From Rodentibacter genomosp. 1 (GTDB lineage: Bacteria > Pseudomonadota > Gammaproteobacteria > Enterobacterales > Pasteurellaceae): a stretch of 64,000 nt of DNA. The notes beneath the pieces are model-generated. The model saw only the letters and a list, made by a program, of their open reading frames with translations, was not told where the DNA came from and did no database searches. Below are positions 21,112-29,250 of the stretch, piece by piece (position 1 is the stretch's first letter; each line of letters starts with the position of its first letter). The DNA lies in NCBI RefSeq assembly GCF_001999285.1, contig NZ_MLHN01000016.1, forward strand, positions 34,490 to 98,489, read 5' to 3'. Both the position numbers and the translations under genes were made by a program.

Positions 21112-22503
21112 TTATTGCACGAGTAAATAGAAATTGCTGTTACCACGCAAAATATTTAATGCCACTGCGGAAGGTTTATCTTCTAAAACCTTACGTAAAT
21201 CTTGGGTTGATTCCACCGCTTGGCGATTTACCCCAATGATAATATCGCCAACTTTTAATCCTCGTTGTGCAGCAAGGGAATTCGGTTGAATTTTACTGAT
21301 TTCAATCCCTTTTATCCCTTTCTCATTGTAGTTATTTAATTCTGCACCGTCTAAGGCTCGCAATTCAATACTGCTTGCACTTTGACCTTTTCCGTCATCC
21401 GCTTGTAATTTCACCTTCACATTTTGTGATTTACCATCACGTAAATAGGTGAGCTCAATTTCTTTTCCTGCGCCAGATGTCGCAATTTTGGCACGCATTT
21501 CTGCAAAACTTGAGATTTTTTGACCGTTCATTGCAGTGATTACATCACCGGCTTTGATTCCGGCTTTTTCTGCAGCGGAATGAGGTAATACTTCACTCAC
21601 AAATGCACCTTGTTGAGCATTAACATTGAAGACTTTTGCGAGATCGGCATTTAATTCACCGCCTTTAATTCCTAATAATCCACGACGTACTTCACCAAAT
21701 TCTAAAATTTGTTGAACGATATTGTTCGCTTGGTTACTTGGAATTGCAAAAGCAATGCCGGCATTACCGCCACTTGGTGAAATAATCGCAGTATTGATAC
21801 CGATTAGCTCACCATTTAAATTTACCAGTGCGCCACCGGAATTGCCACGGTTTACCGCGGCATCCGTTTGAATATAGTTTTCATAAGCGCCACTATCAGA
21901 ACCCGTTGAACGCCCGAGTGCGGAAACAATACCTGAGGTTACTGTTTGACCTAAACCAAATGGGTTACCAATAGCAATGGTGAAATCACCCACACGCAAT
22001 TTGTCAGAATCGGCAAATTTAAGTGCGGTCAAATTTGATGGCTTTTCAATTTGAATTAACGCAATATCTGACTGTTCGTCTTTCCCGACTAATTTTGCTT
22101 TAAACTCTCGCCCGTCTTGTAAGGTCACATTGATTTTATCTGCATCATTGATGACGTGATTATTGGTTAATACATAGCCTTTATCTGCATTAATAATCAC
22201 ACCTGAACCCAATCCTCGGAAGTTGCGTGAACTGCCACGGTGACCAAACTGTTCTGCGAATTGATCACCGAAGAAAAATCTAAACTCCTCTGGAATATCA
22301 TCCGGAAGTGCTGAACGACTATTTCGTTTTGCTTTGCCTTCCACGGAAATGGTCACCACGGCCGGCTGTACTTTTTCAAGCATAGGAGCAAGGCTATTTT
22401 GTTCACTGATAAAACTCGGCAAACTTGCTTGTGTACTAATAGATGTGCCTAGAACACTTAAACCTAATGCAATACTGCTTAATAAAAAATGACTTTTTTT
22501 CAT
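21112..22503 (-). CDS. degP: Periplasmic serine protease/chaperone DegP (HtrA)
   Basis: Secreted protease that degrades or refolds damaged envelope proteins. It has 463 residues: a signal peptide cleaved near residue 26 (TQA), then a trypsin-like domain with the catalytic triad H116 (NNHV), D146 (SDIAL) and S222 (RGNSGGA). Two PDZ domains follow (about 280-360 and 380-460), so it is DegP/DegQ-like and not DegS, which has one PDZ and a membrane anchor. It ends in YLLVQ. It stands alone between gyrA and gshF. Confidence 0.93.
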   Translation of the reverse strand: MKKSHFLLSSIALGLSVLGTSISTQASLPSFISEQNSLAPMLEKVQPAVVTISVEGKAKRNSRSALPDDIPEEFRFFFGDQFAEQFGHRGSSRNFRGLGSGVIINADKGYVLTNNHVINDADKINVTLQDGREFKAKLVGKDEQSDIALIQIEKPSNLTALKFADSDKLRVGDFTIAIGNPFGLGQTVTSGIVSALGRSTGSDSGAYENYIQTDAAVNRGNSGGALVNLNGELIGINTAIISPSGGNAGIAFAIPSNQANNIVQQILEFGEVRRGLLGIKGGELNADLAKVFNVNAQQGAFVSEVLPHSAAEKAGIKAGDVITAMNGQKISSFAEMRAKIATSGAGKEIELTYLRDGKSQNVKVKLQADDGKGQSASSIELRALDGAELNNYNEKGIKGIEISKIQPNSLAAQRGLKVGDIIIGVNRQAVESTQDLRKVLEDKPSAVALNILRGNSNFYLLVQ

Positions 22504-22646
22504 AGAATCTCCAAGTAAAAATATAGACAGTCTCTAAATATGTGCTCGGTTAGACAAGGATATGGGGAAAATGTTCAGAAATACAAGGGAGAAGAAGGTG
22601 GCTATCTAGTAGAAATATGATGAAATGCCCCCTATTTTAGATAAGC

Positions 22647-22676
22647 AAAAAGGCGAATCTACTGCGATTCGCCTTT
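22647..22676 (-). terminator. Intrinsic terminator of gshF
   Basis: An 11-base perfect stem (AAAGGCGAATC at 22649-22659, complement at 22666-22676) with a six-base loop and short T run on the minus strand. It lies 14 bases after the gshF stop. Confidence 0.8.
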
Positions 22677-22689
22677 AGTATTAGAGACA

Positions 22690-24963
22690 TTATTTCAATT
22701 CTGGAAACAACATGTTCAGTACATTTTGCGTGACCCTGCGGGATTGCCCCATATAAGGGAAAATATGCATCATCATCATAGGATTGAAATTGGCTTCAAT
22801 TACGCCCCAAGACCCCAAATGCGGCTCAGCGGGTTTGGTGAGATCTGGGATAATTAAATCCACGCCACACACCGCCGCTCCCATCGCCTTAGTGATGCCC
22901 ACTGCAAGTGCTTTATAACTTGGATGCATTTGATCGGTCATATCAATTGAATCACCACCGGTACTGATATTGGAATTGGCTCTTAATTGCACCAACTGAT
23001 CTTTTGGCGGTATGCTATCAGCCGTCAAGCCTTGTTCTTTTAACTGTAATTGTTCAATATCGCCTAAGGTAATTTTCTTCAGTGGCGTACGGCTACCATC
23101 ACCACGCAGAGGGTGATCGTTTTTCTGAGCAACTAATTCCGCTACTGTATGCACGCCATCACCGATGACATTAGCCGGAACCCGTAATAACACAGCCAAG
23201 GTTTCATCGCCTAAGACAAAGAAGCGATATTCGGTACCGCTGAGATAATCTTCCACCATAATTTCTTTGTCTTCACGGAAAGCGATTTCAATGGCTTTGG
23301 CAAAATCCTCACGATCATGCACGCTTTGTTGGAAAATGCTGATACCTAAACCATAATTGGTAGATTTTGGTTTGATCACCACGGCACGTCCCGCAAATAA
23401 AGGGTAGCCGGCAATAGCTTGTTTTATATCGGTAAATTCTACGCTCTGAGGAACATTAAAGCCGGATTTTGCCAACACCTTTTTGGTGACGACTTTATTT
23501 TCCATGATAAGTGGTGAAATATAGCTATCGTGCGAAGTCATATTGCCGTTTTTTACATATTCCAAATGATCACCGAATTGCAGACTGAGGAATTGATCCC
23601 GCTCATCTAGAATTTCAATTTTTAGCCCTTTTTGGATCGCATCAAACATTAAGGCTTGAGTAGAAAGCTCCATATTATCAAAGGCAGACAACGCATAAAA
23701 ACGTTCAAATGCCTGTTCTTTATAGCGTATCGCCAGTTTTGCCCCCAGTTTTTGATAACTGCCATGTTCTTCAATCGCTTTTACTAAACGTGCGCTGAGG
23801 GTTTGAGTTGGATTGGCAAATTGCGTGAGTTTATCCTTAACAATATTTTTGATTTTCTCATCGCTATGAATGTCTGCCAACATAGCTAGCAGTTGGTGTA
23901 AAACCTGTTCTCCTTCCGCTTGAAACGCAGTGGGAGATAATGGATCTTCCAAGGCTACTTGTGCTAATTTTTCTTTGCCTAAATTGACCGCACTTTCGGT
24001 GGATTCTTCATCCAGCCAAGCCATAAGTAAAATGAAATAATGCACGAACTTTGCATCGTTCAAGCCGATGCCATAAGGCTCAAATGGATTCAAATCAAAC
24101 AGTCTGAATTCTAAATATTGGATACCGTTTTGAAGCAGTTCTCGGGCATGTTTTGCGCCACGCAAACGGACGTTGGAGTACAACTCTTTTTCTGCAATTA
24201 ACTGACCGCTATTAACCGCATGTTCCAGCGTGTTCACATAATCTTGTAGGCTATCGTAAGAAATTTTTACACTTGGATCATTCACATAACCGTATTGGCT
24301 GGAACGCAAACTGCGTACATATTGCCCCGGTTTGAGTGGCGTACCGTCGCGAAAATAATTGGTATCAACAGTTGGTGTTGCTGCCAGTAAATAAACAAGA
24401 ATCCATTGATAACGCAAGAAATTACGGGCAATTTTCAGATATAAATCATTTTGAAAATCTACCGCACTTTGGTAGTCATTTTGCCCGCTAAAGAGCTGTT
24501 GAACTAAGGTAGGATCGAGTTGAAAGTTATAGTGAATACCGCTCACCATTTGTTTACTTTTTCCGTAAGACTTTACCAAGTGCTCACGGTATGCTACATC
24601 CACCGGGTTTTCCAATTGTGCCACTTTGATTTGATCTTCCCGAGGCAACTTTGCCGGCATACTTAACGGAAACACATATTCATCTTGCGGCATAGTACGC
24701 AATACCACTTCATGAATGGCTGACAGCCAGCGGAAGGTGTCTTCAATGTTTTTATTTGGTGGCGTAATTAATTCAAGCTGGCTTTCGGCAAAATCTGTTT
24801 GGATATAGGGGTGATAAGCGCGATCGCCAAAACTTTTCGGGTGTTCAGTCACGACGATGGATCCATCTGCATATACACGTTGACTTTCTTTTTCAATCCC
24901 AAAAGAGCCTTGCTGAAACAGCAGAGCCAACCGATTTTCTTTTATAACCTGCTGAATTTTCAT
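22690..24963 (-). CDS. gshF: Bifunctional glutamate-cysteine ligase / glutathione synthetase GshF
   Basis: Makes glutathione from glutamate, cysteine and glycine in one polypeptide. I choose the ATG at 24963 because it follows an AGGAGA ribosome site; it gives 757 residues, the length I recall for the Pasteurella multocida enzyme. An upstream in-frame ATG would add 26 unlikely residues. The N-terminal two thirds is a GshA-type ligase (FGIEKESQRV, FAESQLELITPP, EFRLFDLNPF). The C-terminal third is an ATP-grasp domain (KPKSTNYGLGIS, VEDYLSGTEYRFFVL, IEANFNPMMMMH). Fusion genes of this kind are known in Pasteurellaceae and some Gram-positives; many Haemophilus import glutathione instead. Confidence 0.94.
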   Translation of the reverse strand: MKIQQVIKENRLALLFQQGSFGIEKESQRVYADGSIVVTEHPKSFGDRAYHPYIQTDFAESQLELITPPNKNIEDTFRWLSAIHEVVLRTMPQDEYVFPLSMPAKLPREDQIKVAQLENPVDVAYREHLVKSYGKSKQMVSGIHYNFQLDPTLVQQLFSGQNDYQSAVDFQNDLYLKIARNFLRYQWILVYLLAATPTVDTNYFRDGTPLKPGQYVRSLRSSQYGYVNDPSVKISYDSLQDYVNTLEHAVNSGQLIAEKELYSNVRLRGAKHARELLQNGIQYLEFRLFDLNPFEPYGIGLNDAKFVHYFILLMAWLDEESTESAVNLGKEKLAQVALEDPLSPTAFQAEGEQVLHQLLAMLADIHSDEKIKNIVKDKLTQFANPTQTLSARLVKAIEEHGSYQKLGAKLAIRYKEQAFERFYALSAFDNMELSTQALMFDAIQKGLKIEILDERDQFLSLQFGDHLEYVKNGNMTSHDSYISPLIMENKVVTKKVLAKSGFNVPQSVEFTDIKQAIAGYPLFAGRAVVIKPKSTNYGLGISIFQQSVHDREDFAKAIEIAFREDKEIMVEDYLSGTEYRFFVLGDETLAVLLRVPANVIGDGVHTVAELVAQKNDHPLRGDGSRTPLKKITLGDIEQLQLKEQGLTADSIPPKDQLVQLRANSNISTGGDSIDMTDQMHPSYKALAVGITKAMGAAVCGVDLIIPDLTKPAEPHLGSWGVIEANFNPMMMMHIFPYMGQSRRVTQNVLNMLFPELK

Positions 24964-25163
24964 AGAGTCTCCTTTCTCCTTATTGGGTAAGGCATTGATA
25001 TTGCCCGGTTGGAATTTATTTTGATATGACCAAATTATCAAAATTAATTTATCTCAACGCAAATAAAAAAATCGCCTTAGCTATAAGGAATAGTTATAAG
25101 AGAATGGAGAAATATTTTTAGGTGTAGGAAACATATTGTAAGAAAAAGGAAGAAGAAAATAAC

Positions 25164-25334
25164 GTCGATATTATGTAGTGGCGTTAAACTGGTTGGTTTT
25201 GGGTTCTGTTGTCGGGACTGCTTGTGTCCATTTTTTCTATATTGAAATCATTTGATTGATATGAGACGCACACTATGTATCTCTATATTCGTTGGAAATT
25301 TCAGTTTTTTGGAATGTGCAACATAATACGGGGA
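25164..25334. repeat. Nested-palindrome repeat, copy D (degenerate)
   Basis: This lies in the 450-base gap between the gshF start and the hpt stop. It begins with TATTATGTAG and ends with ACATAATACGGGG, the same outer ends as copy A. Inside are eroded forms of the inner arms (GGGACTGCTTGTGTCC and GAGACGCACACTATG) and of the centre (TATTGAAATCATTTGATT). The orientation matches copy A. The rest of the gap (24964-25163) shows no gene. Confidence 0.7.
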
Positions 25335-25375
25335 TAAAGAGTATCGGCGAAATAAAAAATCATTCCAATATGGTA

Positions 25376-25398
25376 AAGGGCATCTGTATGATGCCCTT
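25376..25398 (-). terminator. Hairpin downstream of hpt
   Basis: AAGGGCATC (25376-25384) and GATGCCCTT (25390-25398) form a perfect 9-base stem with a five-base loop, 16 bases past the hpt stop. The minus-strand T run is weak, so termination is only likely. Confidence 0.55.
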
Positions 25399-25413
25399 AA
25401 ACGCATTATGCTC

Positions 25414-25953
25414 TTATTCTTCCAAGATGACTTTACCAATGTAACCTAAATTACGATGGCGTTGGGCGTAGTCAATACCGTAGCCAACAACAAATTCATC
25501 GGGGATTTCAAATCCGACCCACTCCACCGGCACGCTAACCTCACGGCGTGATGGTTTATCTAATAGGGTACAAATCGCTAGGCTTGCAGGATCTCGTAAA
25601 TTTAGAATTTCCCGGACTTTTTCAAGAGTGTAACCCGTATCAATAATGTCTTCTACGATTAGTACGTGTTCACCACGAATATCGCCTTCCAAATCTTTTG
25701 TGATCTTCACATCATGGTTAGTCGTTATACCGCTACCGTAACTTGAGGTTGTCATAAATTCAATTTCGACCGGCAGTTTTAATTCACGGACTAAATCTGC
25801 CATAAACATAAATGAACCACGTAATAAACCGATAACGATCAGTTTATTGATTTGTTTTTCTTGATAAAAAGCGGTAATTTCTGCACCTAAAATCGCAATA
25901 CGTGCTTTGACATCAGATTCAGAAATGAGGACATCAACGTGATGTTTTTTCAT
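25414..25953 (-). CDS. hpt: Hypoxanthine phosphoribosyltransferase
   Basis: Purine salvage enzyme that converts hypoxanthine (and guanine) with PRPP to the nucleotide. It has 179 residues, typical of bacterial Hpt. The PRPP-binding motif [14 protein letters not shown] lies near residues 98-111, preceded by the flexible-loop region TSSYGSG. The C-terminus has the [18 protein letters not shown] segment. The ATG is preceded by AAGGAAAC. A strong terminator lies upstream, between it and moeB. Confidence 0.95.
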   Translation of the reverse strand: MKKHHVDVLISESDVKARIAILGAEITAFYQEKQINKLIVIGLLRGSFMFMADLVRELKLPVEIEFMTTSSYGSGITTNHDVKITKDLEGDIRGEHVLIVEDIIDTGYTLEKVREILNLRDPASLAICTLLDKPSRREVSVPVEWVGFEIPDEFVVGYGIDYAQRHRNLGYIGKVILEE

Positions 25954-25999
25954 TGTGTTTCCTTTTGGGGTATAAGACGAATAAACCTCGCTATTCTAC

Positions 26000-26036
26000 A
26001 AAAAAAAGCCTGAGGTTTAAACTGTCAGGCTTTTTT
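26000..26036 (-). terminator. Intrinsic terminator after moeB
   Basis: AAAAAAGCCTGA (26002-26013) pairs perfectly with TCAGGCTTTTTT (26025-26036) around an 11-base loop. T runs exist on both strands, so it may work in both directions. It separates moeAB from hpt. Confidence 0.88.
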
Positions 26037-26065
26037 CAATGGCTGAGTGAGAAAATATTGGTCTG

Positions 26066-26806
26066 TTAGCTGGCAGGAATTGCTATTTTAGGTAATGTCA
26101 CTTCTCGTATGTGCATTGAGAATCCGTCAATCATCAATAACCGACCGCATAAATTTTTGCCGATATTTAACCGCACTTTAATGGCTTCTAAGGCTTGGAT
26201 CGAACCTACAACACCCACAATTGGCGCAAGTACGCCGGCTTCGACACAGCTCAGTCTATTTTGACCAAAAAGTTGGCTGAGATCACGGTAGGTTGGGGTA
26301 TGAGGTTCATAGGTAAATACCGAGACCATCCCCTCCATACGAATCGCTGCACCGGAAATTAAGGGGATTTTTGCTTTTTCACACTGGCGATCAAGTTCAT
26401 TTCGGCTCTCAACATTATCGGTGCAATCTAACACCACATCAAAGTGCGGTAGAATTTCGGCGAGTTTTTCCTCATCCATTTTCGCATTGATTGTCTTGAT
26501 TTCAATATGGGGATTGATTTGTTCAAGGGCGATTTTGGCGGACTCGACTTTAGCCATATTAAGTCGGGAATCACAGTGCAATACTTGACGTTGAAGATTA
26601 GAAAGGGAGACCGTATCAAAATCCAACAGGGTCAAATGCCCAATACCTGCCGCAGCCAGATACTGTGCCGCTGCACAGCCCAAGCCACCTAAGCCGACAA
26701 TAAGCATCTTGGTTTCTTTGAGTTTTTCTTGACCGTCAAAATCCACTGCCTTGAGGATAATTTGGCGATTGTAGCGTAATTCTTCTTCGTAATTGAGTAT
26801 TGTCAT
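26066..26806 (-). CDS. moeB: Molybdopterin-synthase adenylyltransferase MoeB, lacking the zinc cysteines
   Basis: E1-like enzyme that adenylates the C-terminus of MoaD in molybdenum cofactor synthesis. It has 246 residues. The nucleotide-binding VGLGGLGCAAAQYLA motif is at about residues 37-51, LLDFDTVSLSNLQRQ follows, and DCTDNVESRNELDRQC is in the middle. The crossover segment SCVEAGVLAP is kept. The two CxxC pairs that bind structural zinc in E. coli MoeB are absent: the first site reads TYRDL and the C-terminus ends without cysteines. ThiF or HesA are alternatives, but adjacency to moeA supports MoeB. It starts 3 bases after moeA. Confidence 0.88.
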   Translation of the reverse strand: MTILNYEEELRYNRQIILKAVDFDGQEKLKETKMLIVGLGGLGCAAAQYLAAAGIGHLTLLDFDTVSLSNLQRQVLHCDSRLNMAKVESAKIALEQINPHIEIKTINAKMDEEKLAEILPHFDVVLDCTDNVESRNELDRQCEKAKIPLISGAAIRMEGMVSVFTYEPHTPTYRDLSQLFGQNRLSCVEAGVLAPIVGVVGSIQALEAIKVRLNIGKNLCGRLLMIDGFSMHIREVTLPKIAIPAS

Positions 26807-26809
26807 TTT

Positions 26810-28024
26810 TTAACCTAATAAATGATTAAAAGGTTCGATGGTGACGGTTTCACCGGCGTTCACATTGCCTCTGTCTTGTTCTAATACAATAAAACAATTG
26901 CTTTTCACAAAGGCACTGAATAAATGTGAACCTTGAAATCCTACCGGTTGCACTTCAATTTTTCCTTCCGAATTGATCTGATAAAAACCACGTTGGAAAT
27001 CTAAACGCCCCGGTGTTTTTTTCAAATTTGTGGCTGCGATAGACGAAAAGTGCGGTGGTTTTTTCCAACATTTTTGCCCTTGAAGTTTCGCAATTAAGGG
27101 TTGAACCAGTTGATAAAAGGTCACCAAGGCTGAAACCGGATTGCCCGGTAATCCACAGAACCACGCATTTTCAAGTTTGCCAAAGGCGAAAGGTTTCCCC
27201 GGTTTGATCGCCAGTTTCCAAAAATTAATTTTTCCTACTTTCTCTAACACGGTTTTTGTAAAATCCGCTTCTCCCACAGAAACGCCACCGCTGGTTATCA
27301 CAAGGTCTGCTTGTTTTTGAGCATTGATAAAGGCTTTTTCAAATTCGGCTTCATTATCGGGGAGTAAACCAACATCAATCACATCACAATGTAACGCCTC
27401 AAGTAATAATTTAATCGTGAAACGATTGGTATCATAAATTTGACCGGTTTGAAGCGGTTTCCCCACTTCAACCAATTCATCACCGGTGGAAAGTATGGCG
27501 ACTTTCAAACGTGGATAGCACTTTACTTCGGCAATACCGAGAGAGGCTAATAAGGGCAAAGAAACCGCATTTAAAGGCGAACCTTGCGTCAAAACAATCT
27601 CGCCTTGTTTCACATCTTCACCGATACGGCGAATATTTTGGTTTGGTTGGGGAAGCTCGGAAAAGGTGGCGGTGCCATCTGCATTCAGTGTTACTTGCTC
27701 TTGCATAATGACGGCATCCGTGCCTGCCGGAATCATTGCTCCTGTCATTATTCTGACCGCACTTTGTGGCGCCCACTCGTCTTGGAAAGGATTGCCCGCA
27801 AAGGATTTACCCGCAACAGAAAGCGTGAGGGATTGTTGTAAATCTGACAAACGCACTGCATAACCGTCCATTGCGGAATTATCAAAAGAAGGCACATTAA
27901 TCGGGGAAATCACATTTTCCGCACAAACTCGATTTGCTGCATCTTGTAAATTAACGGTTTCGGTAATTGAGGGAGCGGAGAGTTGTTCCAGCATTTGATT
28001 GCGTGCTTGATCCAAGGTGAGCAT
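26810..28024 (-). CDS. moeA: Molybdopterin molybdenumtransferase MoeA
   Basis: Inserts molybdate into adenylated molybdopterin. It has 404 residues, close to E. coli MoeA (411). The N-terminal FDNSAMDGYAVR motif is near residues 48-59. The MoCF domain contains LSTGDELVEVG, TSGGVSVGEADFTK and the GLPGNPVSALVTFYQL loop. The C-terminal beta domain follows (PVGFQGSHLFSAF). It is the first gene of a two-gene moeA-moeB operon, diverging from folE. This grouping matches what I recall in H. influenzae. Confidence 0.95.
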   Translation of the reverse strand: MLTLDQARNQMLEQLSAPSITETVNLQDAANRVCAENVISPINVPSFDNSAMDGYAVRLSDLQQSLTLSVAGKSFAGNPFQDEWAPQSAVRIMTGAMIPAGTDAVIMQEQVTLNADGTATFSELPQPNQNIRRIGEDVKQGEIVLTQGSPLNAVSLPLLASLGIAEVKCYPRLKVAILSTGDELVEVGKPLQTGQIYDTNRFTIKLLLEALHCDVIDVGLLPDNEAEFEKAFINAQKQADLVITSGGVSVGEADFTKTVLEKVGKINFWKLAIKPGKPFAFGKLENAWFCGLPGNPVSALVTFYQLVQPLIAKLQGQKCWKKPPHFSSIAATNLKKTPGRLDFQRGFYQINSEGKIEVQPVGFQGSHLFSAFVKSNCFIVLEQDRGNVNAGETVTIEPFNHLLG

Positions 28025-28104
28025 AGGAAAATCCTTATTGGAGAAAAATTGTCGGCTATTTTATCCCTAAAGATTCATTCATTCAAATAAGCAATTTTTC
28101 TCAT

Positions 28105-28133
28105 TTTACGATCGGTTTATCCTTTGCTAGAAT
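28105..28133 (+). promoter_or_regulatory. Candidate promoter of folE
   Basis: TTTACG (28105-28110) and TAGAAT (28128-28133) are separated by 17 bases, 28 bases upstream of the folE ATG. A purine-rich AGGAAGA ribosome site follows. This is a match by eye only. Confidence 0.4.
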
Positions 28134-28161
28134 ACCGCATCATTTTTTTAGGAAGACTGTT

Positions 28162-28818
28162 ATGAGCGAAATTTCACCCGATGCCCTAAGTGTTCGAGAT
28201 GCTTTAAGAGAAAAAGGCATTGAAACCCCAATGATTGACCCGAGCAAAAATAAAGATGAACGCCGTATTGGCATTGCCAAACATATGAATGAAGTGATGA
28301 AACTCATTGGGTTAGATTTGGCGGATGACAGTTTGGAAGAAACGCCTCATCGTTTGGCAAAAATGTTTATTGATGAAATCTTCAGTGGAATGGATTATGC
28401 CAATTTCCCGAAAATGACAAAGATTAAAAATCAAATGAAAGTGAGTGAAATGGTACAAGTGAATGACATCACACTTACCAGCACTTGCGAACATCATTTT
28501 GTCACCATTGACGGCAAAGTTTGTGTGGCATACTACCCGAAAGATTGGGTGATTGGTCTGTCTAAAATCAACCGAATTGTGTCCTTTTTCGCCCAACGTC
28601 CACAAGTGCAAGAGCGATTAACAGAACAGCTTCTCACCGCCTTTCAAACCATTTTGGAAACCGATGATGTGGCGGTTTATGTGAAAGCCACCCACTTTTG
28701 TGTAAAAGCCCGTGGTATTAAAGACACCCACAGCTACACCGTCACCTCCGCTTATGGCGGTGTATTCTTAGAAGACCGGGATACACGCAAAGAATTTCTC
28801 GCCACTGTTCAAAAATAA
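28162..28818 (+). CDS. folE: GTP cyclohydrolase I (FolE)
   Basis: Converts GTP to dihydroneopterin triphosphate, the first step of folate synthesis. It has 218 residues, typical of type IA enzymes. The zinc-binding and catalytic segment [15 protein letters not shown] (about 109-123) and the second zinc cysteine in [13 protein letters not shown] (about 175-187) are present. GLSKINRIV and the [11 protein letters not shown] motif complete the family pattern. It stands alone, with moeA divergent upstream and a palindromic repeat 25 bases downstream. Confidence 0.96.
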   Translation: MSEISPDALSVRDALREKGIETPMIDPSKNKDERRIGIAKHMNEVMKLIGLDLADDSLEETPHRLAKMFIDEIFSGMDYANFPKMTKIKNQMKVSEMVQVNDITLTSTCEHHFVTIDGKVCVAYYPKDWVIGLSKINRIVSFFAQRPQVQERLTEQLLTAFQTILETDDVAVYVKATHFCVKARGIKDTHSYTVTSAYGGVFLEDRDTRKEFLATVQK

Positions 28819-28843
28819 ATCCTAAATTCCTAAACGATAAAGC

Positions 28844-28924
28844 GTAAGGACACACCGCGTGTGTCCGTTATAAAATCAACCAATTTCAATAGGTTATAAA
28901 CGGACACACGCAGTGTGTCCCTAC
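28844..28924. repeat. Nested-palindrome repeat, copy B (inner part, inverted)
   Basis: Only the inner arms (28844-28866 and 28912-28924) and centre of the repeat are present. Read on the minus strand the centre matches copy A (CTATTGAAAT then TTGATT), so this copy is inverted. It directly follows folE and could form the 3' hairpin of its mRNA. The rest of the 432-base gap up to 29250 holds an uptake-signal core near 28983 and the promoter region of the lipoprotein gene. Confidence 0.75.
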
Positions 28925-29154
28925 CGTTTTCCCTAAAATCACATTTTCAGCAGCTAAAAATCTAAAATTTAGCCCTATTTTCGACCGCACTTTTCTCCGA
29001 TTTATTCCTCCATTTCTTGAAAACCAAATGCGCCCTTTATCCCACGATTCCCACAGGTCAGTTTGTTGAAAAATCACAGGCAAATTTTAAGCCATTAATG
29101 GTTTCTTGCGCCAAATCATTGGGTTGAATTGTTTTTGCTCAAATTGTTCAATTT

Positions 29155-29209
29155 TTGCTTTACTTTTGTTTTTTTTTTGTACGATATTGCCGTTTTTGCT
29201 TGCAAAAAC
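29155..29209 (+). promoter_or_regulatory. Putative lipoprotein promoter with T10 tract and palindrome
   Basis: Possible -35 boxes TTGCTT (29155) or TTTACT (29159) and -10 boxes TACGAT (29180) or GATATT (29183) flank a run of exactly ten T (29169-29178). Downstream, GTTTTTGC and GCAAAAAC form an 18-base palindrome with a two-base centre (29192-29209), at the likely transcription start. Tract-length change would alter the promoter spacer. The box assignments are uncertain. Confidence 0.4.
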
Positions 29210-29250
29210 AGAAACATACTCACAGAAATTGATTTAATTTGGAGGTAACA

